Shown here: piece after piece, positions 1 to 9,954 of the stretch
Numbering within the stretch: the stretch's first letter is position 1
Layout of the letters: each line of letters begins with the position of its first letter
Assembly: GCF_003458415.1 (NCBI RefSeq)
Contig: NZ_QRUF01000007.1
Coordinates: 42,083-106,082 of the forward strand
Source: Collinsella sp. AF25-2LB
Lineage (GTDB): Bacteria > Actinomycetota > Coriobacteriia > Coriobacteriales > Coriobacteriaceae
Reading direction: 5' to 3'
DNA length: 64,000 nt
The notes under the pieces: generated by a model
The model's input: only the letters and a program-made list of their open reading frames with translations
Databases searched by the model: none
What the model was told of the DNA's origin: nothing
Position numbers and translations under genes: made by a program

Positions 1-2
1 CG

Positions 3-707
3 GGCCCCGGCGTTATGGCCGCAGCCCTGGAGACGCTGCCCGACTCCGCATCGATGATGGAAGTCGCCGAGAAGATTAAGCAGACCGCCTTTAAGATCAC
101 CCGCGCCGGCGAGCTCATGAGCCGCGAGGCCGCCCATCGCCTGGGTGTCGAGAAGGGCATTGTCGACCTCTCGCTGGCTCCCACGCCTGCCATCGGCGAC
201 TCCGTCGCGCGCATCCTCGAGATCATCGGCGTGGGCACCTGCGGTGGCCCGGGCACGACCTGCGCGCTCGCCATGCTCAACGATGCCGTCAAGAAGGGCG
301 GCGTCATGGCCAGCTCCAGCGTGGGCGGTCTCTCGGGCGCCTTTATCCCCGTGTCCGAGGACGCCGGCATGATCGCCGCCGTCGAGGCCGGCGCGCTTTC
401 GCTCGAGAAGCTCGAGGCCATGACCTGCGTGTGCTCCGTTGGCCTGGACATGATCGCCATCCCCGGCGACACCCCGGTCGAGACCATCGCCGGCATCATC
501 GCCGACGAGATGGCCATCGGCGTCATCAACAACAAGACCACGGCCGTCCGCGTGATCCCCGCCATCGGCAAGGGCGTGGGCGACTGCGTCGAGTATGGCG
601 GCCTGTTTGGCCGTGCGCCCATCATGCCGGTGAACCCCAACGCCGGCACCGTGCTTGCCCACCGCGGCGGACGCTTCCCGGCACCGCTGAACTCGCTGAA
701 GAACTAG
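3..707 (+). CDS. DUF711/UPF0210 (PFL-like) family protein, 3' part only
   Basis: The open frame enters from the left edge, so only the C-terminal ~234 residues are present; full family members have about 450. The tail carries blocks typical of DUF711 proteins: [15 protein letters not shown], a [12 protein letters not shown] segment, [14 protein letters not shown] and the terminal [14 protein letters not shown]. The family is widespread in anaerobes and often sits beside a small ACT-domain protein, which would lie upstream of this window. Biochemical function is not established, so none is assigned. The TAG stop is followed 17 bases later by a nested palindrome. Confidence 0.88.
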   Translation, partial: GPGVMAAALETLPDSASMMEVAEKIKQTAFKITRAGELMSREAAHRLGVEKGIVDLSLAPTPAIGDSVARILEIIGVGTCGGPGTTCALAMLNDAVKKGGVMASSSVGGLSGAFIPVSEDAGMIAAVEAGALSLEKLEAMTCVCSVGLDMIAIPGDTPVETIAGIIADEMAIGVINNKTTAVRVIPAIGKGVGDCVEYGGLFGRAPIMPVNPNAGTVLAHRGGRFPAPLNSLKN

Positions 708-724
708 CTGAGGGGGACTGGCGA

Positions 725-858
725 GGAGCCCCGGGGAGGGCAAATATATAAGGTCGCCTGCTCGGACAGTCCTGACTCGCACGGAGAGCACATTAAGTGC
801 TCTCCGGCTCGTGCGGAACTCGCGATCGACCTTATATATTTGCCCTCCCCGGGGCTCC
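725..858 (+). repeat. Nested palindrome in the 3' UTR of the DUF711 gene (copy 1 of a two-copy element)
   Basis: Perfect 32-base outer arms (725-756 and 827-858) enclose a core with an inner hairpin, CGGAGAGCAC-attaa-GTGCTCTCCG (782-806). The core text TCGGACAGTCCTGACTC before and CGTGCGGAACTC after the inner hairpin is shared with the element downstream of gatB (16471-16598), while both outer arms and inner hairpin differ in sequence between copies yet stay self-complementary. Orientation relative to the upstream gene is the same in both. Confidence 0.75.
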
Positions 859-975
859 CGCACAACGGAACCTCAGTTGGGTTCTATCCCGTATGGCAGT
901 CGCTTCGCTCCTGCCCGCCTTGGTTGTGAGGGCGATTTGGCGTTGGAACGGTTCTTTTTCTGATATATGCTGGTT

Positions 976-1007
976 GCGGCTCTTCTTTTGGGAGGAGTCG
1001 CTTTTTT
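976..1007 (+). terminator. Intrinsic terminator
   Basis: GCGGCTC and GAGTCGC pair over seven bases with one G-U, followed directly by six T. It is the first terminator-like signal after the DUF711 stop codon and ends just before the Shine-Dalgarno of the next gene. Confidence 0.5.
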
Positions 1008-1026
1008 GTTGCTAGGAGGTTAGCCC

Positions 1027-1914
1027 GTGGTTGAAGGGGATGCTCGCTCTGAGCTTCTTTCTGCGGATTGGAATGGCGAATGGATGCGCCTGCAAGCTGG
1101 TCGGCATCGGGCTGATGATTCTTTTGAGTGGGATAAACGGGCTCGGCATTTTCGGCCGCTTGAGACTGCTCCTTATGCCCGGGATTTTATAAAGTTGTTG
1201 GCGATTGAGCCCGGCGAGTCCGTGCTGGATATGGGGTGTGGGGCTGGGTCGATTGCTATTCCGCTTGCTCAGGCTGGGCATTCCGTGATTGCTGCCGACT
1301 TCTCTCCTGCCATGTTGGGCACGCTTGATGCCGGCATTGAGTATTACGGGCTCGAAGATCTTATTACGCCGCTTGAGCTTGCTTGGGATGATGATTGGGA
1401 TTTGGTTGGACCGGTCGCGAAAGCGGTGGATGTTGCCTTTGCCAGTCGGTCGGTTACGACGACCAATCTAAAAGATGCGCTTGCCAAGCTCGACCGCACG
1501 GCTCGTCGGCGTTGTGCTGTCACGATGGTCGCCAACTCCAGCCCGCGCTATGACCTGCACCTGATGAACGCCATCGGTGCCTCGGTTACCTGCAGTAATG
1601 GCTTTGTGTATGCTTTTAATATCCTCATTCAGATGGGTGCCCTGCCGCAGGTTACGTACTTTGAATCGCCTCGTCGCGATACCTTCGATAACCTTGAAGC
1701 GGGCGTAGCAGATTTTTCCCGTATGCTCGAGCATGGCAACGAGGATAAGGTCGACCGTCTGCGCGACTACATCGCCCAGCACATGATTGAGAACCCCCAT
1801 GCCGGTGAGCCGGGCTCCAAGGGTGTGCCGCAGGGACGCTATATGCTCGACCACGTCCGCAAGGTCCGTTGGGCGTTTATTGCATGGGAGCCGGTCTCTG
1901 CACCCCGCTCATAG
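1027..1914 (+). CDS. Class I SAM-dependent methyltransferase
   Basis: 295 residues. The Rossmann-fold SAM-binding motif I is seen as VLDMGCGAGSIAIPLA around residues 66-81, followed by an acidic strand end (VIAADFS) and further methyltransferase-like blocks. Translation most likely starts at a GTG at 1027, seven bases after a clear AGGAGG. The N-terminal 45 residues (WNGEWMRLQ...) resemble coriobacterial small-molecule methyltransferases, but the substrate cannot be deduced. It stands alone, between a terminator and yhbY. Confidence 0.85.
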   Translation: MVEGDARSELLSADWNGEWMRLQAGRHRADDSFEWDKRARHFRPLETAPYARDFIKLLAIEPGESVLDMGCGAGSIAIPLAQAGHSVIAADFSPAMLGTLDAGIEYYGLEDLITPLELAWDDDWDLVGPVAKAVDVAFASRSVTTTNLKDALAKLDRTARRRCAVTMVANSSPRYDLHLMNAIGASVTCSNGFVYAFNILIQMGALPQVTYFESPRRDTFDNLEAGVADFSRMLEHGNEDKVDRLRDYIAQHMIENPHAGEPGSKGVPQGRYMLDHVRKVRWAFIAWEPVSAPRS

Positions 1915-2072
1915 CCTGTTCGCAGCCCGCACTGCCCACTCACTCGGCATCCGCATTCTTTTTGAACTGGGCAAACGCGCTCCACACCGCACCGTTCCTG
2001 CGCTATCGTGGGACAGCTCACGTAAATTAAGGCCCCGTCGCGGGGCGCCCCATACATAGAAAGCGAGAACCC

Positions 2073-2372
2073 ATGGCACTGACAGGAGCACAGGTCAAGC
2101 AGCTTCGCAGCATGGCCCATCACCTCAACCCCGTCATCATCATCGGTAAGTCCGATGTCAACGAGGGCACCGTCGAGCAGACGGTCGCCTACCTGGAGAA
2201 GCACGAGCTCGTTAAGTGCTCCGTGCTCGATGGCTCCAGCCTTTCCGCCCGCGAGGCCGCCGAGGAGCTCGCCGAGCGTTGCCACGCCGAGGTCGTCCAG
2301 GTCATCGGCCGCAAGTTCTCACTGTATCGCGAGTCCTCGCGCAAGGACATCGAGAAGATCAAGCTCGTCTAA
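2073..2372 (+). CDS. yhbY: YhbY-family RNA-binding protein (CRM domain)
   Basis: 99 residues, the full length of the family. The order MALTGAQVKQLRSMAHHLNPVI, the GKSDVNEG loop, the strand KCSVLD and VVQVIGRKFSLYR matches the single CRM domain of YhbY, a protein associated with the pre-50S ribosomal subunit. The GKxG-like RNA-binding loop appears as IIGKSDVN. A short hairpin of the GCCCC...GGGGC type (2032-2046) lies in the leader and AAAGCGAG serves as ribosome-binding site. A strong terminator follows. Confidence 0.93.
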   Translation: MALTGAQVKQLRSMAHHLNPVIIIGKSDVNEGTVEQTVAYLEKHELVKCSVLDGSSLSAREAAEELAERCHAEVVQVIGRKFSLYRESSRKDIEKIKLV

Positions 2373-2410
2373 GAGCCAATGATCCGGCGATCCAACACAT
2401 AGCAAGCTTA

Positions 2411-2443
2411 CGGGTGCCCAAGTACTTCGGGCGCCCGTTTTTT
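2411..2443. terminator. Terminator shared by yhbY and the convergent regulator gene
   Basis: CGGGTGCCC pairs with GGGCGCCCG, followed by six T on the plus strand. The stop codon of the convergent minus-strand gene lies at its edge (2442-2444). Confidence 0.85.
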
Positions 2444-5441
2444 ATCGCTCGACCAGCACGCGATTGAGCCGCCCCTCCACCAAGCGCTCGTATAGACGCC
2501 GCGTCTCGGGCTCGGGCACGCCATTGACCTGCTCCCTCAGGTGGTGCATATGCCCGCTGTACAGCTCGACGATATCGCGCCGCCGCCCCGCCGCACTGTA
2601 GACGCGCATGGCGCAGCGCACCATATCCTCACGCGCCGTTTCCTGTCGAAGCCCCGACTCCGCCAGCCAAATCGCCGACTGCAGATCGTTTTCTTCTAGA
2701 GCGGCATTTGCTCCCTTAATCATGCAATCGATGTACTTTGACTGCATAATGCGCCGCATGCGCAAAAAGTAGGTGGGATTACAGCCATTGGGAACATACA
2801 GCGGTCCGGCATAAAGCTGCTCAATCTTAAGGCACAGCTCAACTAAATGGGGCCCGCGCGCACCCGTGCGATTTCCCAAAACCTCGCGGCTTATCTGGTC
2901 AAACAGCCGTACATCGGTCTTGACGTAGTCGCCGTTGAGCCCAATGCATTCATTTTGGATGAGCACGCACGACTTGCCATCCGGCGTCGGTCCCAAAGCC
3001 GACCGCAAGCGCGATATCGTCGAGTACAGGTTGTTGCGGGCGCTATTAAACTCGGCATGGGGCCACAGCTCCATGGCCAGCGTCTCACGATCGACGAGCG
3101 CATCCATGCCCAGCGCAAGCCGCTCGGCAAGCGTCGCCGCCTTCTTGCGGCGCCACATTTTGTCCGTGATGGGAAACCCATCGCGCTCGGCGCGAAACGC
3201 ACCAAACATGCGAATCTCGATATGGTCGATGGTATCAACGGCTTCAACCTCGCCGGCCTGGAACAGGCGCTCGCCCTCTCCTTCCAAATCGTCGCGCAGC
3301 GAGTACCGCGACAGCTCGCGCACGGGAAGCTTCTTGCGTATCCTGCCCGCCGGCTCGCCCAGACAATGCATGGCAAGGCGCGCAAAGAGCCGATACGATG
3401 GCTCTAGAATCCCCGCACGATTCATGGACATCCAGGCCGCAAGATCGCTGTCTCGGCCCGCACAGGCCAAATGCAGCGCCACCATCCAGGCCTCCGCTCC
3501 ACCAACCTGCGTCTGGCTTATATCGAGCAACTCCGCTTCCTCGCGCACCGAAACCATCGAGGTGTTACGCAGATATGCCGCGCGCTCCAGCAGCAATGCG
3601 TTATCGCGCATGTACGCAATCGACTCCTCGGCAAGTTTGAGCACTTGGACCGCACGGAACTTTGCATTAACCGGCCGTCCCTCTGCCAGCGACTGCCAGC
3701 CTTCTAGCAACAGCCCAAACAGCTGAATCTGGTTGTCGCGCATGCGCACGGCAAAACGATCGAGCTCGTTGAACGCCGCATCGTCGGTTACCGGCAAGCC
3801 GGAAAGGAGCCGCCGTGCCGCCAACACCATGCGCACCCAGATAGCCATCGCCTTAAGTCCACGTACGTCGAGCGCCTCCCGCACCACCGTCATCTCGTCG
3901 TCGCGCTCGTCGGTTCCCGCAAACGACCCATCAAAGAGCTCCACCAGCATGCTATCGGCCCGTATAACAATCCCCGCGATGTCGAGCTCGCAGTCATAGG
4001 CCTTGCTCGTTTTGAGCTGCTGTAGAACGCCGCTGTCATCTCCCCGTTCGGTCAGGCAGCGCTTGACCTCGATATGCGCAGACAACATATCGAGTGCGGT
4101 GTGAGATGCCTCGATTTCTGGCACGGCCAGGTTCGTAGGAAGCCCAAGCCCGTTGTCCCCATAGCAAACAGCCGTCAGTGTCTGGGCCACCCTCCATGAA
4201 ACAGGGTCTATTTCGCAGGCCGCCCGTTCGCCCCCGCATTCGATGACCGATGCCATATAGCGAGCGAGCTTTGTATTGGACACGCTGACCGCTGCCAGAT
4301 ATACGCCAAGCGCTTCGGCAGGCGTTGGCTCTGGAGCCGGATCGTCGGCATCGATCGTGCCCAGCGCCGCTCGGCAGATATCGGCCCCGTGCCCCGTCAG
4401 AGCCAGATCGACCCCATACTGCCCAGCAAGTTCAAGGACCGCTTCACGGTCCAGAAAGGCGTCCGCCAGGCCCATCGCCGCATCGCATCGGCCCGCCTTA
4501 AGCAAAATCCGGGCCGCCCTCGGAACAAGTTCGGGGCGAACCTCGGCCACCAACTTACGCAAGCGCAAGCGTCCGTTATCCTCCGTGCCCAGACACGTAA
4601 AACTCCGCTCGGCGGGATCCAAGCCAAAGATCGGGTAGTCGCGTACAAAGTAGGACTGGTCGACCATCGACAGCCTCACCCCACAGGCCTCGAGTTCTGC
4701 GATATTGCCCTCGCCCATCAAAACCATGAGACATGCCACGCAAAACAGCGCATTATTGTCGAGTGAAGCCAGATCGGCAAGTGCCGCGCCATACACGTTG
4801 ACAATCTCGTTTTCGAGCAGGCCGGCTACGTCGCCTTGGCCATACAGACCTGTCTGCAATGCCGAAACGAGCTCGGGCACGCCCTGCGTGAGCTGATAAA
4901 AGTCGAGCGATGTGCTGATCGAAAACGCCGATGCCCACGCCGAATACTCATAGGCATGCACCTTGAGCATCTGCGCATTGATCTTAACCGAATCGCCCAG
5001 CCCATGAATCAGCTGACGATTTGAAGGACGGCAGGAGATAAAGACCCCTACCCCCATAGCGCGCAGGCCGCGAATCCTGTCGATGAGGTCTTCGGTATCG
5101 TGCTGATCGAGGTTTGGCACATTATCAATCGCGATAAGGGAGTGCGGTTTGTCTTTGAGTTCTTCGGTAACCACCTCGAGCTGCATAAACACCTCGCGCC
5201 CAATGGCACGATCGGCCTCGATAATCCGCACGGGGCCTCGCGTCGGGTCGCATTTAACCTCATGGGTGTACTGCAGCAGCACCGAGGTCTTCCCAAACCC
5301 GTCGGGCGCATAAAGAACCACGATGCCGGCCTTTCGGCCCTTGGCGATAAGCTCATTCATCAAGCGTTCGCGTCGCACCATATAGCCTCCGCCCAGCGGC
5401 ATCAGCTCGAGGTCGTCTATACCGCTCAAATCATTTACCAT
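2442..5441 (-). CDS. Large ATPase-linked transcriptional regulator with C-terminal BTAD (SARP/AfsR-like)
   Basis: 999 residues. An N-terminal P-loop (YAPDGFGKTS, residues 44-53) and a Walker B-like strand (SLIAIDNVPNLD, about 102-113) form an NTPase module; the middle is alpha-helical and repeat-like. From about residue 765 a winged-helix DNA-binding domain (IEIRMFGAFRAERDG ... WRRKKAATLAERLAL ... LWPHAEFNSARNNLYSTISRLRSALG) runs into a bacterial transcriptional activation domain. This order (ATPase first, BTAD last) resembles a rearranged AfsR/SARP protein. It is monocistronic and convergent with yhbY, so its targets are not evident. Confidence 0.8.
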   Translation of the reverse strand: MVNDLSGIDDLELMPLGGGYMVRRERLMNELIAKGRKAGIVVLYAPDGFGKTSVLLQYTHEVKCDPTRGPVRIIEADRAIGREVFMQLEVVTEELKDKPHSLIAIDNVPNLDQHDTEDLIDRIRGLRAMGVGVFISCRPSNRQLIHGLGDSVKINAQMLKVHAYEYSAWASAFSISTSLDFYQLTQGVPELVSALQTGLYGQGDVAGLLENEIVNVYGAALADLASLDNNALFCVACLMVLMGEGNIAELEACGVRLSMVDQSYFVRDYPIFGLDPAERSFTCLGTEDNGRLRLRKLVAEVRPELVPRAARILLKAGRCDAAMGLADAFLDREAVLELAGQYGVDLALTGHGADICRAALGTIDADDPAPEPTPAEALGVYLAAVSVSNTKLARYMASVIECGGERAACEIDPVSWRVAQTLTAVCYGDNGLGLPTNLAVPEIEASHTALDMLSAHIEVKRCLTERGDDSGVLQQLKTSKAYDCELDIAGIVIRADSMLVELFDGSFAGTDERDDEMTVVREALDVRGLKAMAIWVRMVLAARRLLSGLPVTDDAAFNELDRFAVRMRDNQIQLFGLLLEGWQSLAEGRPVNAKFRAVQVLKLAEESIAYMRDNALLLERAAYLRNTSMVSVREEAELLDISQTQVGGAEAWMVALHLACAGRDSDLAAWMSMNRAGILEPSYRLFARLAMHCLGEPAGRIRKKLPVRELSRYSLRDDLEGEGERLFQAGEVEAVDTIDHIEIRMFGAFRAERDGFPITDKMWRRKKAATLAERLALGMDALVDRETLAMELWPHAEFNSARNNLYSTISRLRSALGPTPDGKSCVLIQNECIGLNGDYVKTDVRLFDQISREVLGNRTGARGPHLVELCLKIEQLYAGPLYVPNGCNPTYFLRMRRIMQSKYIDCMIKGANAALEENDLQSAIWLAESGLRQETAREDMVRCAMRVYSAAGRRRDIVELYSGHMHHLREQVNGVPEPETRRLYERLVEGRLNRVLVER

Positions 5442-5828
5442 GCCCGCTCCTCAACTCGACCGTATGGACACTGTAGCCGCAAGACCATACAAGCCGCGCT
5501 ATGAATAGAGCGACCTTGTGTTTTAGGTTGTCTTTTGGTACGCAAGCGGCAAGTTTTTGTACAGCGAGGGCCGATTGTTATTAATCCCCCGACTAATCGG
5601 TCTTTAAGCAGGTAAATGAGCTTGTCAGCTTGTCCCATCTAAGCGGCAGTGTAACGCAGATGAACAAGGTTCAGCCATGTCATTCAACTCGCCTAGCACC
5701 CGCTACCGTCTACGACCTTCTAGTGGCATTTTTGCATAGAATCTGGTATGGAATGAATCAAGCTGTTGGACATCTGGCGTTCGTCAAGCTTGCGGCAAGA
5801 TTTTGGTCAAGTGGGCAAAAAGGGATAG
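5442..5828. other. Intergenic region without a recognisable gene
   Basis: About 390 bases upstream of the regulator and downstream of nagB. Open frames here look like chance frames, with no ribosome-binding sites. It is more AT-rich than its neighbours and presumably carries the regulator's promoter on the minus strand; no operator palindrome stood out. Confidence 0.5.
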
Positions 5829-5857
5829 CAAAAAGGCCCCCGCAAAGCGGAGGCCTT
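5829..5857 (-). terminator. nagB terminator
   Basis: A GGCC..CCGC / GCGG.GGCC stem with an AAA loop, followed on the minus strand by a T run (A tract 5829-5834 on plus), 30 bases beyond the nagB stop. Confidence 0.8.
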
Positions 5858-5889
5858 AGACAAGGCTATGTCGAGCTGCAGGATTCGCG

Positions 5890-6618
5890 CTACTCGCAGA
5901 GCGAAAGGGCGGCCTCGTCGGCAACGACAACGCAGTTGGTGTGCAGCTGCAGGATCGAAGCCGGGCACTCGGGCGTAACCGGACCATAGCACATGTCATG
6001 CACGGCCTGAGCCTTGGCCTCGCCGTTGGCGACGACCAGGATCATGCGGGCATACATGATGGTCTGGGTACCCATGGTGTAGGCCTGACGGGGAACATCG
6101 TCGATGCTGTCGAACAGGCGGCTGTTGGCCTGAATGGTGCTCTCGGTGAGGTCGACGCAGTGCGTGCCCTTGGAGAAGTGGTCATCGGGCTCGTTGAAGC
6201 CAATGTGGCCGTTGTTGCCAATGCCGAGCAGCTGCAGATCCGGATAACCGGCGTCGGCGACAATCTTGTCGTACTCAGAGCAGGCAGCGGCGGCGTCGGG
6301 GTTGGAACCGTCGGGCACATGCGTGTTGTTCAGGTCGATGTTGATGTGATCGAAGAAGTTCTCACGCATGAAGTAGTGATAGCTCTGGGGATCGTCGTGC
6401 GAAAGGCCGCGATACTCGTCCAGGTTGTAGGTGCTGACCTCGGCAAAGTCGACGTCGCCCTTCTCGTACCAAGCAGCGAGCTGCTTGTAGGCACCGATCG
6501 GGGTGGAGCCGGTGGCAAGGCCCAGTACACAGTCGGGCTTGAGGATAACCTGGGCCGAGATGATATTGGCGGCCTTGCGGCTCATATCCTCGTAGTCTTT
6601 AGCTTTAATGATCTTCAT
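5890..6618 (-). CDS. nagB: Glucosamine-6-phosphate deaminase
   Basis: 242 residues starting MKIIKAKDYEDMSRKAANII, the usual NagB beginning; a longer upstream extension in frame is not family-like. Start at 6618 is preceded by AAAGGA. Active-site blocks are visible: GLATGSTPIGAY (phosphate loop), YNLDEYRGL with the catalytic Asp, and GIGNNGHIGFNEP with the His/Glu pair. It converts glucosamine 6-phosphate to fructose 6-phosphate plus ammonia in the cytosol. The neighbouring crr and glmM genes make this an amino-sugar/PTS cluster, joining catabolism to peptidoglycan precursor supply. Confidence 0.96.
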   Translation of the reverse strand: MKIIKAKDYEDMSRKAANIISAQVILKPDCVLGLATGSTPIGAYKQLAAWYEKGDVDFAEVSTYNLDEYRGLSHDDPQSYHYFMRENFFDHINIDLNNTHVPDGSNPDAAAACSEYDKIVADAGYPDLQLLGIGNNGHIGFNEPDDHFSKGTHCVDLTESTIQANSRLFDSIDDVPRQAYTMGTQTIMYARMILVVANGEAKAQAVHDMCYGPVTPECPASILQLHTNCVVVADEAALSLCE

Positions 6619-6815
6619 TACGCGTCCTTTCTCGTACAAGAGAGGCAAGGCTCCCTTACAAGCACTTGCCCGCGGCCCGCGTCGGCCGCAACCAACGTGT
6701 GCGGCCACCAGGGCGAGGTCGCGTAATGTATGTGTCTCGTGTCTAGCCGCGTCGAGGCCCCTGCCCGTCCACGGTGACCCAAAGCTGTTTAGCTTCGGAC
6801 AAATCTCATCTTGCC

Positions 6816-6849
6816 ACGGAGGGCGTCCTCTTTCAAGGGCGCCCTCCGT
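6816..6849. other. Hairpin between crr and nagB
   Basis: ACGGAGGGCG and CGCCCTCCGT pair around a short loop just downstream of crr. There is no convincing T run, so it could be a weak terminator, an mRNA 3'-end stabiliser or a processing site. The rest of the ~270-base gap shows nothing else. Confidence 0.5.
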
Positions 6850-6889
6850 AAACGTGTTTGAATTGTAGGCTAATGGCCACGTGCACTTG

Positions 6890-7387
6890 CTAGCGCTCGC
6901 GAGCAACGATGAGCTGGTCCATCTCTTCGACATGCACGCCAACGGAACCCTTGATGCTCGAGAACTCAACGGAGTTGCACACCAAGATGGGAACCGTCAC
7001 ATCGTAGCCTTCGGCAGCAATTGCCTCGCGATCGAACTCAATGAGCACATCGCCCTTATGGACGATGTCACCCACTTGCGCATGTACGGTAAAGTGCTTG
7101 CCCTCGAGCTGAACGGTATCCAAACCAACGTGGATGAGCACGTCCAAGCCATCGACCGTGTTAAGCGCAACGGCGTGTCCCGTAGGAAAAATGGCCTCGA
7201 CCTTGGCATCAGCCGGTGCAATCACACGCGTTCCGGTGGGCTGAATCGCCACGCCCTGGCCCAAAAGGCCGGTAGCAAACGTCTGATCGTTTACCTCGGA
7301 GAGCGGAATGACGTCACCCGAGATGGGAGCATCCAACGTAAGGACTCGACCACGCATACCAAAAGACCTTAGGACTTTAGTGAACAT
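6890..7387 (-). CDS. crr: PTS glucose-type EIIA component
   Basis: 165 residues, a stand-alone EIIA-Glc. The fold signature runs from ITLDAPISGDVIPL-like N-terminal text (here LTLDAPISGDVIPLSEV) through AIFPTGHAVAL to GLDVLIHVGLDTVQLEGKHF, whose second His is the phosphorylated residue; HVQVGD-type text appears as HAQVGDIVHKGD. It takes phosphate from HPr and passes it to a sugar-specific EIIB outside this window, and may have a regulatory role. It lies upstream of nagB on the same strand, separated by a hairpin. Confidence 0.92.
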   Translation of the reverse strand: MFTKVLRSFGMRGRVLTLDAPISGDVIPLSEVNDQTFATGLLGQGVAIQPTGTRVIAPADAKVEAIFPTGHAVALNTVDGLDVLIHVGLDTVQLEGKHFTVHAQVGDIVHKGDVLIEFDREAIAAEGYDVTVPILVCNSVEFSSIKGSVGVHVEEMDQLIVARER

Positions 7388-7458
7388 GCTCCCCCTCGGA
7401 CATACCGATCAACCAAAATAACCTTAACAGTTTACCACTTGGCACCCGTTTTTGACCA

Positions 7459-8796
7459 TTAGGGAAGTTCGCGCTTGACAACCTCGACGATGTCGTCGAC
7501 AACGCGCTGGGTCAGCTCGTGCGTCTCGGCCTCGGCCATCACGCGGACCAGCGGCTCGGTACCACTCGGGCGCACCAGAATGCGGCCGCGGCCATCAAGC
7601 TCCTTCTCGGCAGCAGCGACGGCATCCCAGATGGGCTGGCAATCGTCCAGACCAGCCTTGTTGTCGGAATGCACGTTGACGAGTACCTGCGGGTACTTCT
7701 TCATGATGCCGGCAAGATCGGTGAGGGTACGACCGGTGCGCTTGAGCACGGCCAGCAGCTGCAGAGCCGTCACCAGGCCGTCACCGGTGGTGTTGTGCTC
7801 CAGGAAGATGATGTGGCCGGACTGTTCGCCGCCGATGACGGCGCCGTCCGCGAGCATGCGCTCCAGAACGTAGCGGTCGCCCACGGCGGTCTGAACCATC
7901 TCGAAGCCCTGCTCCTTCATAGCGATGGAGAAGCCCAGGTTGCACATGACGGTCGAGACGATCTCGGAGTTGGCGAGCTTGCCGCGAGCGGCAAGGTCAG
8001 AACCGCAGATAGCCAGGATGTAGTCACCGTCGATCTCATTGCCCTCGCTGTCCACGAACAGTACGCGGTCGGCGTCGCCGTCGTGGGCCAGACCGATGTC
8101 AGCATGGGTGCGCAGCACGAGCTCGCGCAAGGGCTCGAGATGCGTAGAACCGCACTCAACGTTAATGTCGGTGCCGCAATAATCGGTGTTGATGGCATGG
8201 ACCGTAGCACCCAGGCGCTGCAGCGCGGCGGGCGTGGTCTGGCAAGAAGCACCGTGGCCGCAGTCGACGGCAACGACCAGGCCGTCGAGCCTCAGGCCAT
8301 CGAGCGTATCGATGGCATGATCGACATATGCCTTGCGGGCATCCTTCATCTTGATGATGTGGCCCACGCCGGCACCGGTCGGCAGCGTGTCGGCAGCCAT
8401 GGCTTCCTCGGACATGACCCAGGCGCTGATCTCTTCCTCGACAGCATCGGGAAGCTTCATGCCCTTGCGGCTAAAGAACTTGATGCCGTTGAACTCCGGC
8501 GGATTATGCGAAGCAGAGATGACGATGCCGCCGTCGAGCTCGTTTTGAACGGTGAGCAGGGCCACGGCCGGCGTGGGGATGACGCCGCAGCAATGCGGGC
8601 GGCCGCCCTCGGCCATAATGCCAGCGGTCAGAGCGCTCTCGAGCATGGTGCCCGAAAGACGCGTGTCGCGGCCGATGCAGATATCCGGACCAAGAAACTT
8701 GGTCGCCGCGCGGCCCAGGCGAAACGCGAGGTCGCACGAGAGGCCGGCATTGGCGACGCCACGAACGCCGTCGGTACCGAAGATGTTCTGGGGCAT
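7459..8796 (-). CDS. glmM: Phosphoglucosamine mutase
   Basis: 445 residues, the usual length. It begins MPQNIFGTDGVRGVAN; the phosphoserine loop is ISASHNPPEFNGIK (active Ser near residue 96), the metal-binding loop DGDADR is present, and the sugar-binding and phosphate-binding ends (GEQSGHI, RPSGTEPLVRVM) are intact. It interconverts glucosamine 6-phosphate and glucosamine 1-phosphate for UDP-GlcNAc synthesis. GGAAGGGAG precedes the start. It sits between rpsI and crr, all on the minus strand. Confidence 0.97.
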   Translation of the reverse strand: MPQNIFGTDGVRGVANAGLSCDLAFRLGRAATKFLGPDICIGRDTRLSGTMLESALTAGIMAEGGRPHCCGVIPTPAVALLTVQNELDGGIVISASHNPPEFNGIKFFSRKGMKLPDAVEEEISAWVMSEEAMAADTLPTGAGVGHIIKMKDARKAYVDHAIDTLDGLRLDGLVVAVDCGHGASCQTTPAALQRLGATVHAINTDYCGTDINVECGSTHLEPLRELVLRTHADIGLAHDGDADRVLFVDSEGNEIDGDYILAICGSDLAARGKLANSEIVSTVMCNLGFSIAMKEQGFEMVQTAVGDRYVLERMLADGAVIGGEQSGHIIFLEHNTTGDGLVTALQLLAVLKRTGRTLTDLAGIMKKYPQVLVNVHSDNKAGLDDCQPIWDAVAAAEKELDGRGRILVRPSGTEPLVRVMAEAETHELTQRVVDDIVEVVKRELP

Positions 8797-8843
8797 AGGA
8801 TCGCTCCTTCCCTAGCAGGCGATATGCAACCGCCCGCCCTAGT

Positions 8844-8889
8844 CGAAAAAGAAAAGCGGGACCCGCCGAGGAATCGGCAGGCCCCGCTT
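8844..8889 (-). terminator. rplM-rpsI operon terminator
   Basis: A two-part stem, AAGCGGG/CCCGCTT outside and CCGCCGA/TCGGCAG inside, followed on the minus strand by a T-rich run (TTTTCTTTTT). It lies 30 bases after the rpsI stop. Confidence 0.85.
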
Positions 8890-8919
8890 GTACATTGTAT
8901 CTCGAAAGGAGATAAAACC

Positions 8920-9315
<396 letters not shown>

Positions 9316-9317
9316 CT

Positions 9318-9761
9318 TTAAGCCTCCAGCTCAATCTTCGTGGGGTTCTGGGCAGCGTGCGGATGCTCGGCACCAGCGTAGACCTTAAGCTTGGTCATCT
9401 GGGCACGGCCGAGGGTGGTCTTGGGCAGCATACCGCGAACGGCGCGCTCGATGACCTTCTCCGGGTGCTTCTCCATAGCCTGGCGGAAGCTCTCAGCCTT
9501 GAGGCCGCCGTTGTAGCCGCTGTGGCGATAATAGGTCTTCGTGTCGGCCTTGTTACCGGTAAGCTGGACCTTATCGGCGTTGATGACGACAACGAAGTCG
9601 CCGCAGTCGCTGTTGGGCGTGAACTGGGGCTTGTTCTTACCGCGCAGGATCATTGCGATCTGGGTGGCAAGACGGCCCAGGACAGCACCATCGGCGTCGA
9701 CGAGAACCCAGTTGCGCTGGACCTCGCCCTGCTTGGCGTAGTGAGTCGATTTCGAAATCAC
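9318..9761 (-). CDS. rplM: 50S ribosomal protein L13
   Basis: 147 residues; blocks [34 protein letters not shown], the central [17 protein letters not shown] and [29 protein letters not shown] (quoted in parts) are canonical. The start is a GTG at 9761 after GGAGGAG. First gene of the rplM-rpsI operon; its promoter must lie in 9762-9950, where no leader structure stood out. Confidence 0.98.
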   Translation of the reverse strand: MISKSTHYAKQGEVQRNWVLVDADGAVLGRLATQIAMILRGKNKPQFTPNSDCGDFVVVINADKVQLTGNKADTKTYYRHSGYNGGLKAESFRQAMEKHPEKVIERAVRGMLPKTTLGRAQMTKLKVYAGAEHPHAAQNPTKIELEA

Positions 9762-9954
9762 TTAGACTCCTCCATGTACAGTACGTGTTGTTACAGAGAT
9801 TCACGGGGCTCTGCAAGTAACCCGTCCATATTACCCCGCTCGCCGTACGAGTCAACAGGTATTTTGGCTCCGACCAGAGTTTCTGCACATGTCATCCACG
9901 AGCCGTGATTTTCCAGCTCTTTAGCTGTTGTCATTTTTTGAGGGTTCGCCGTCG

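Noticed and set aside
5630..5989. 119-codon plus-strand frame
   Set aside because: Overlaps the nagB end and terminator on the opposite strand and has no family features.
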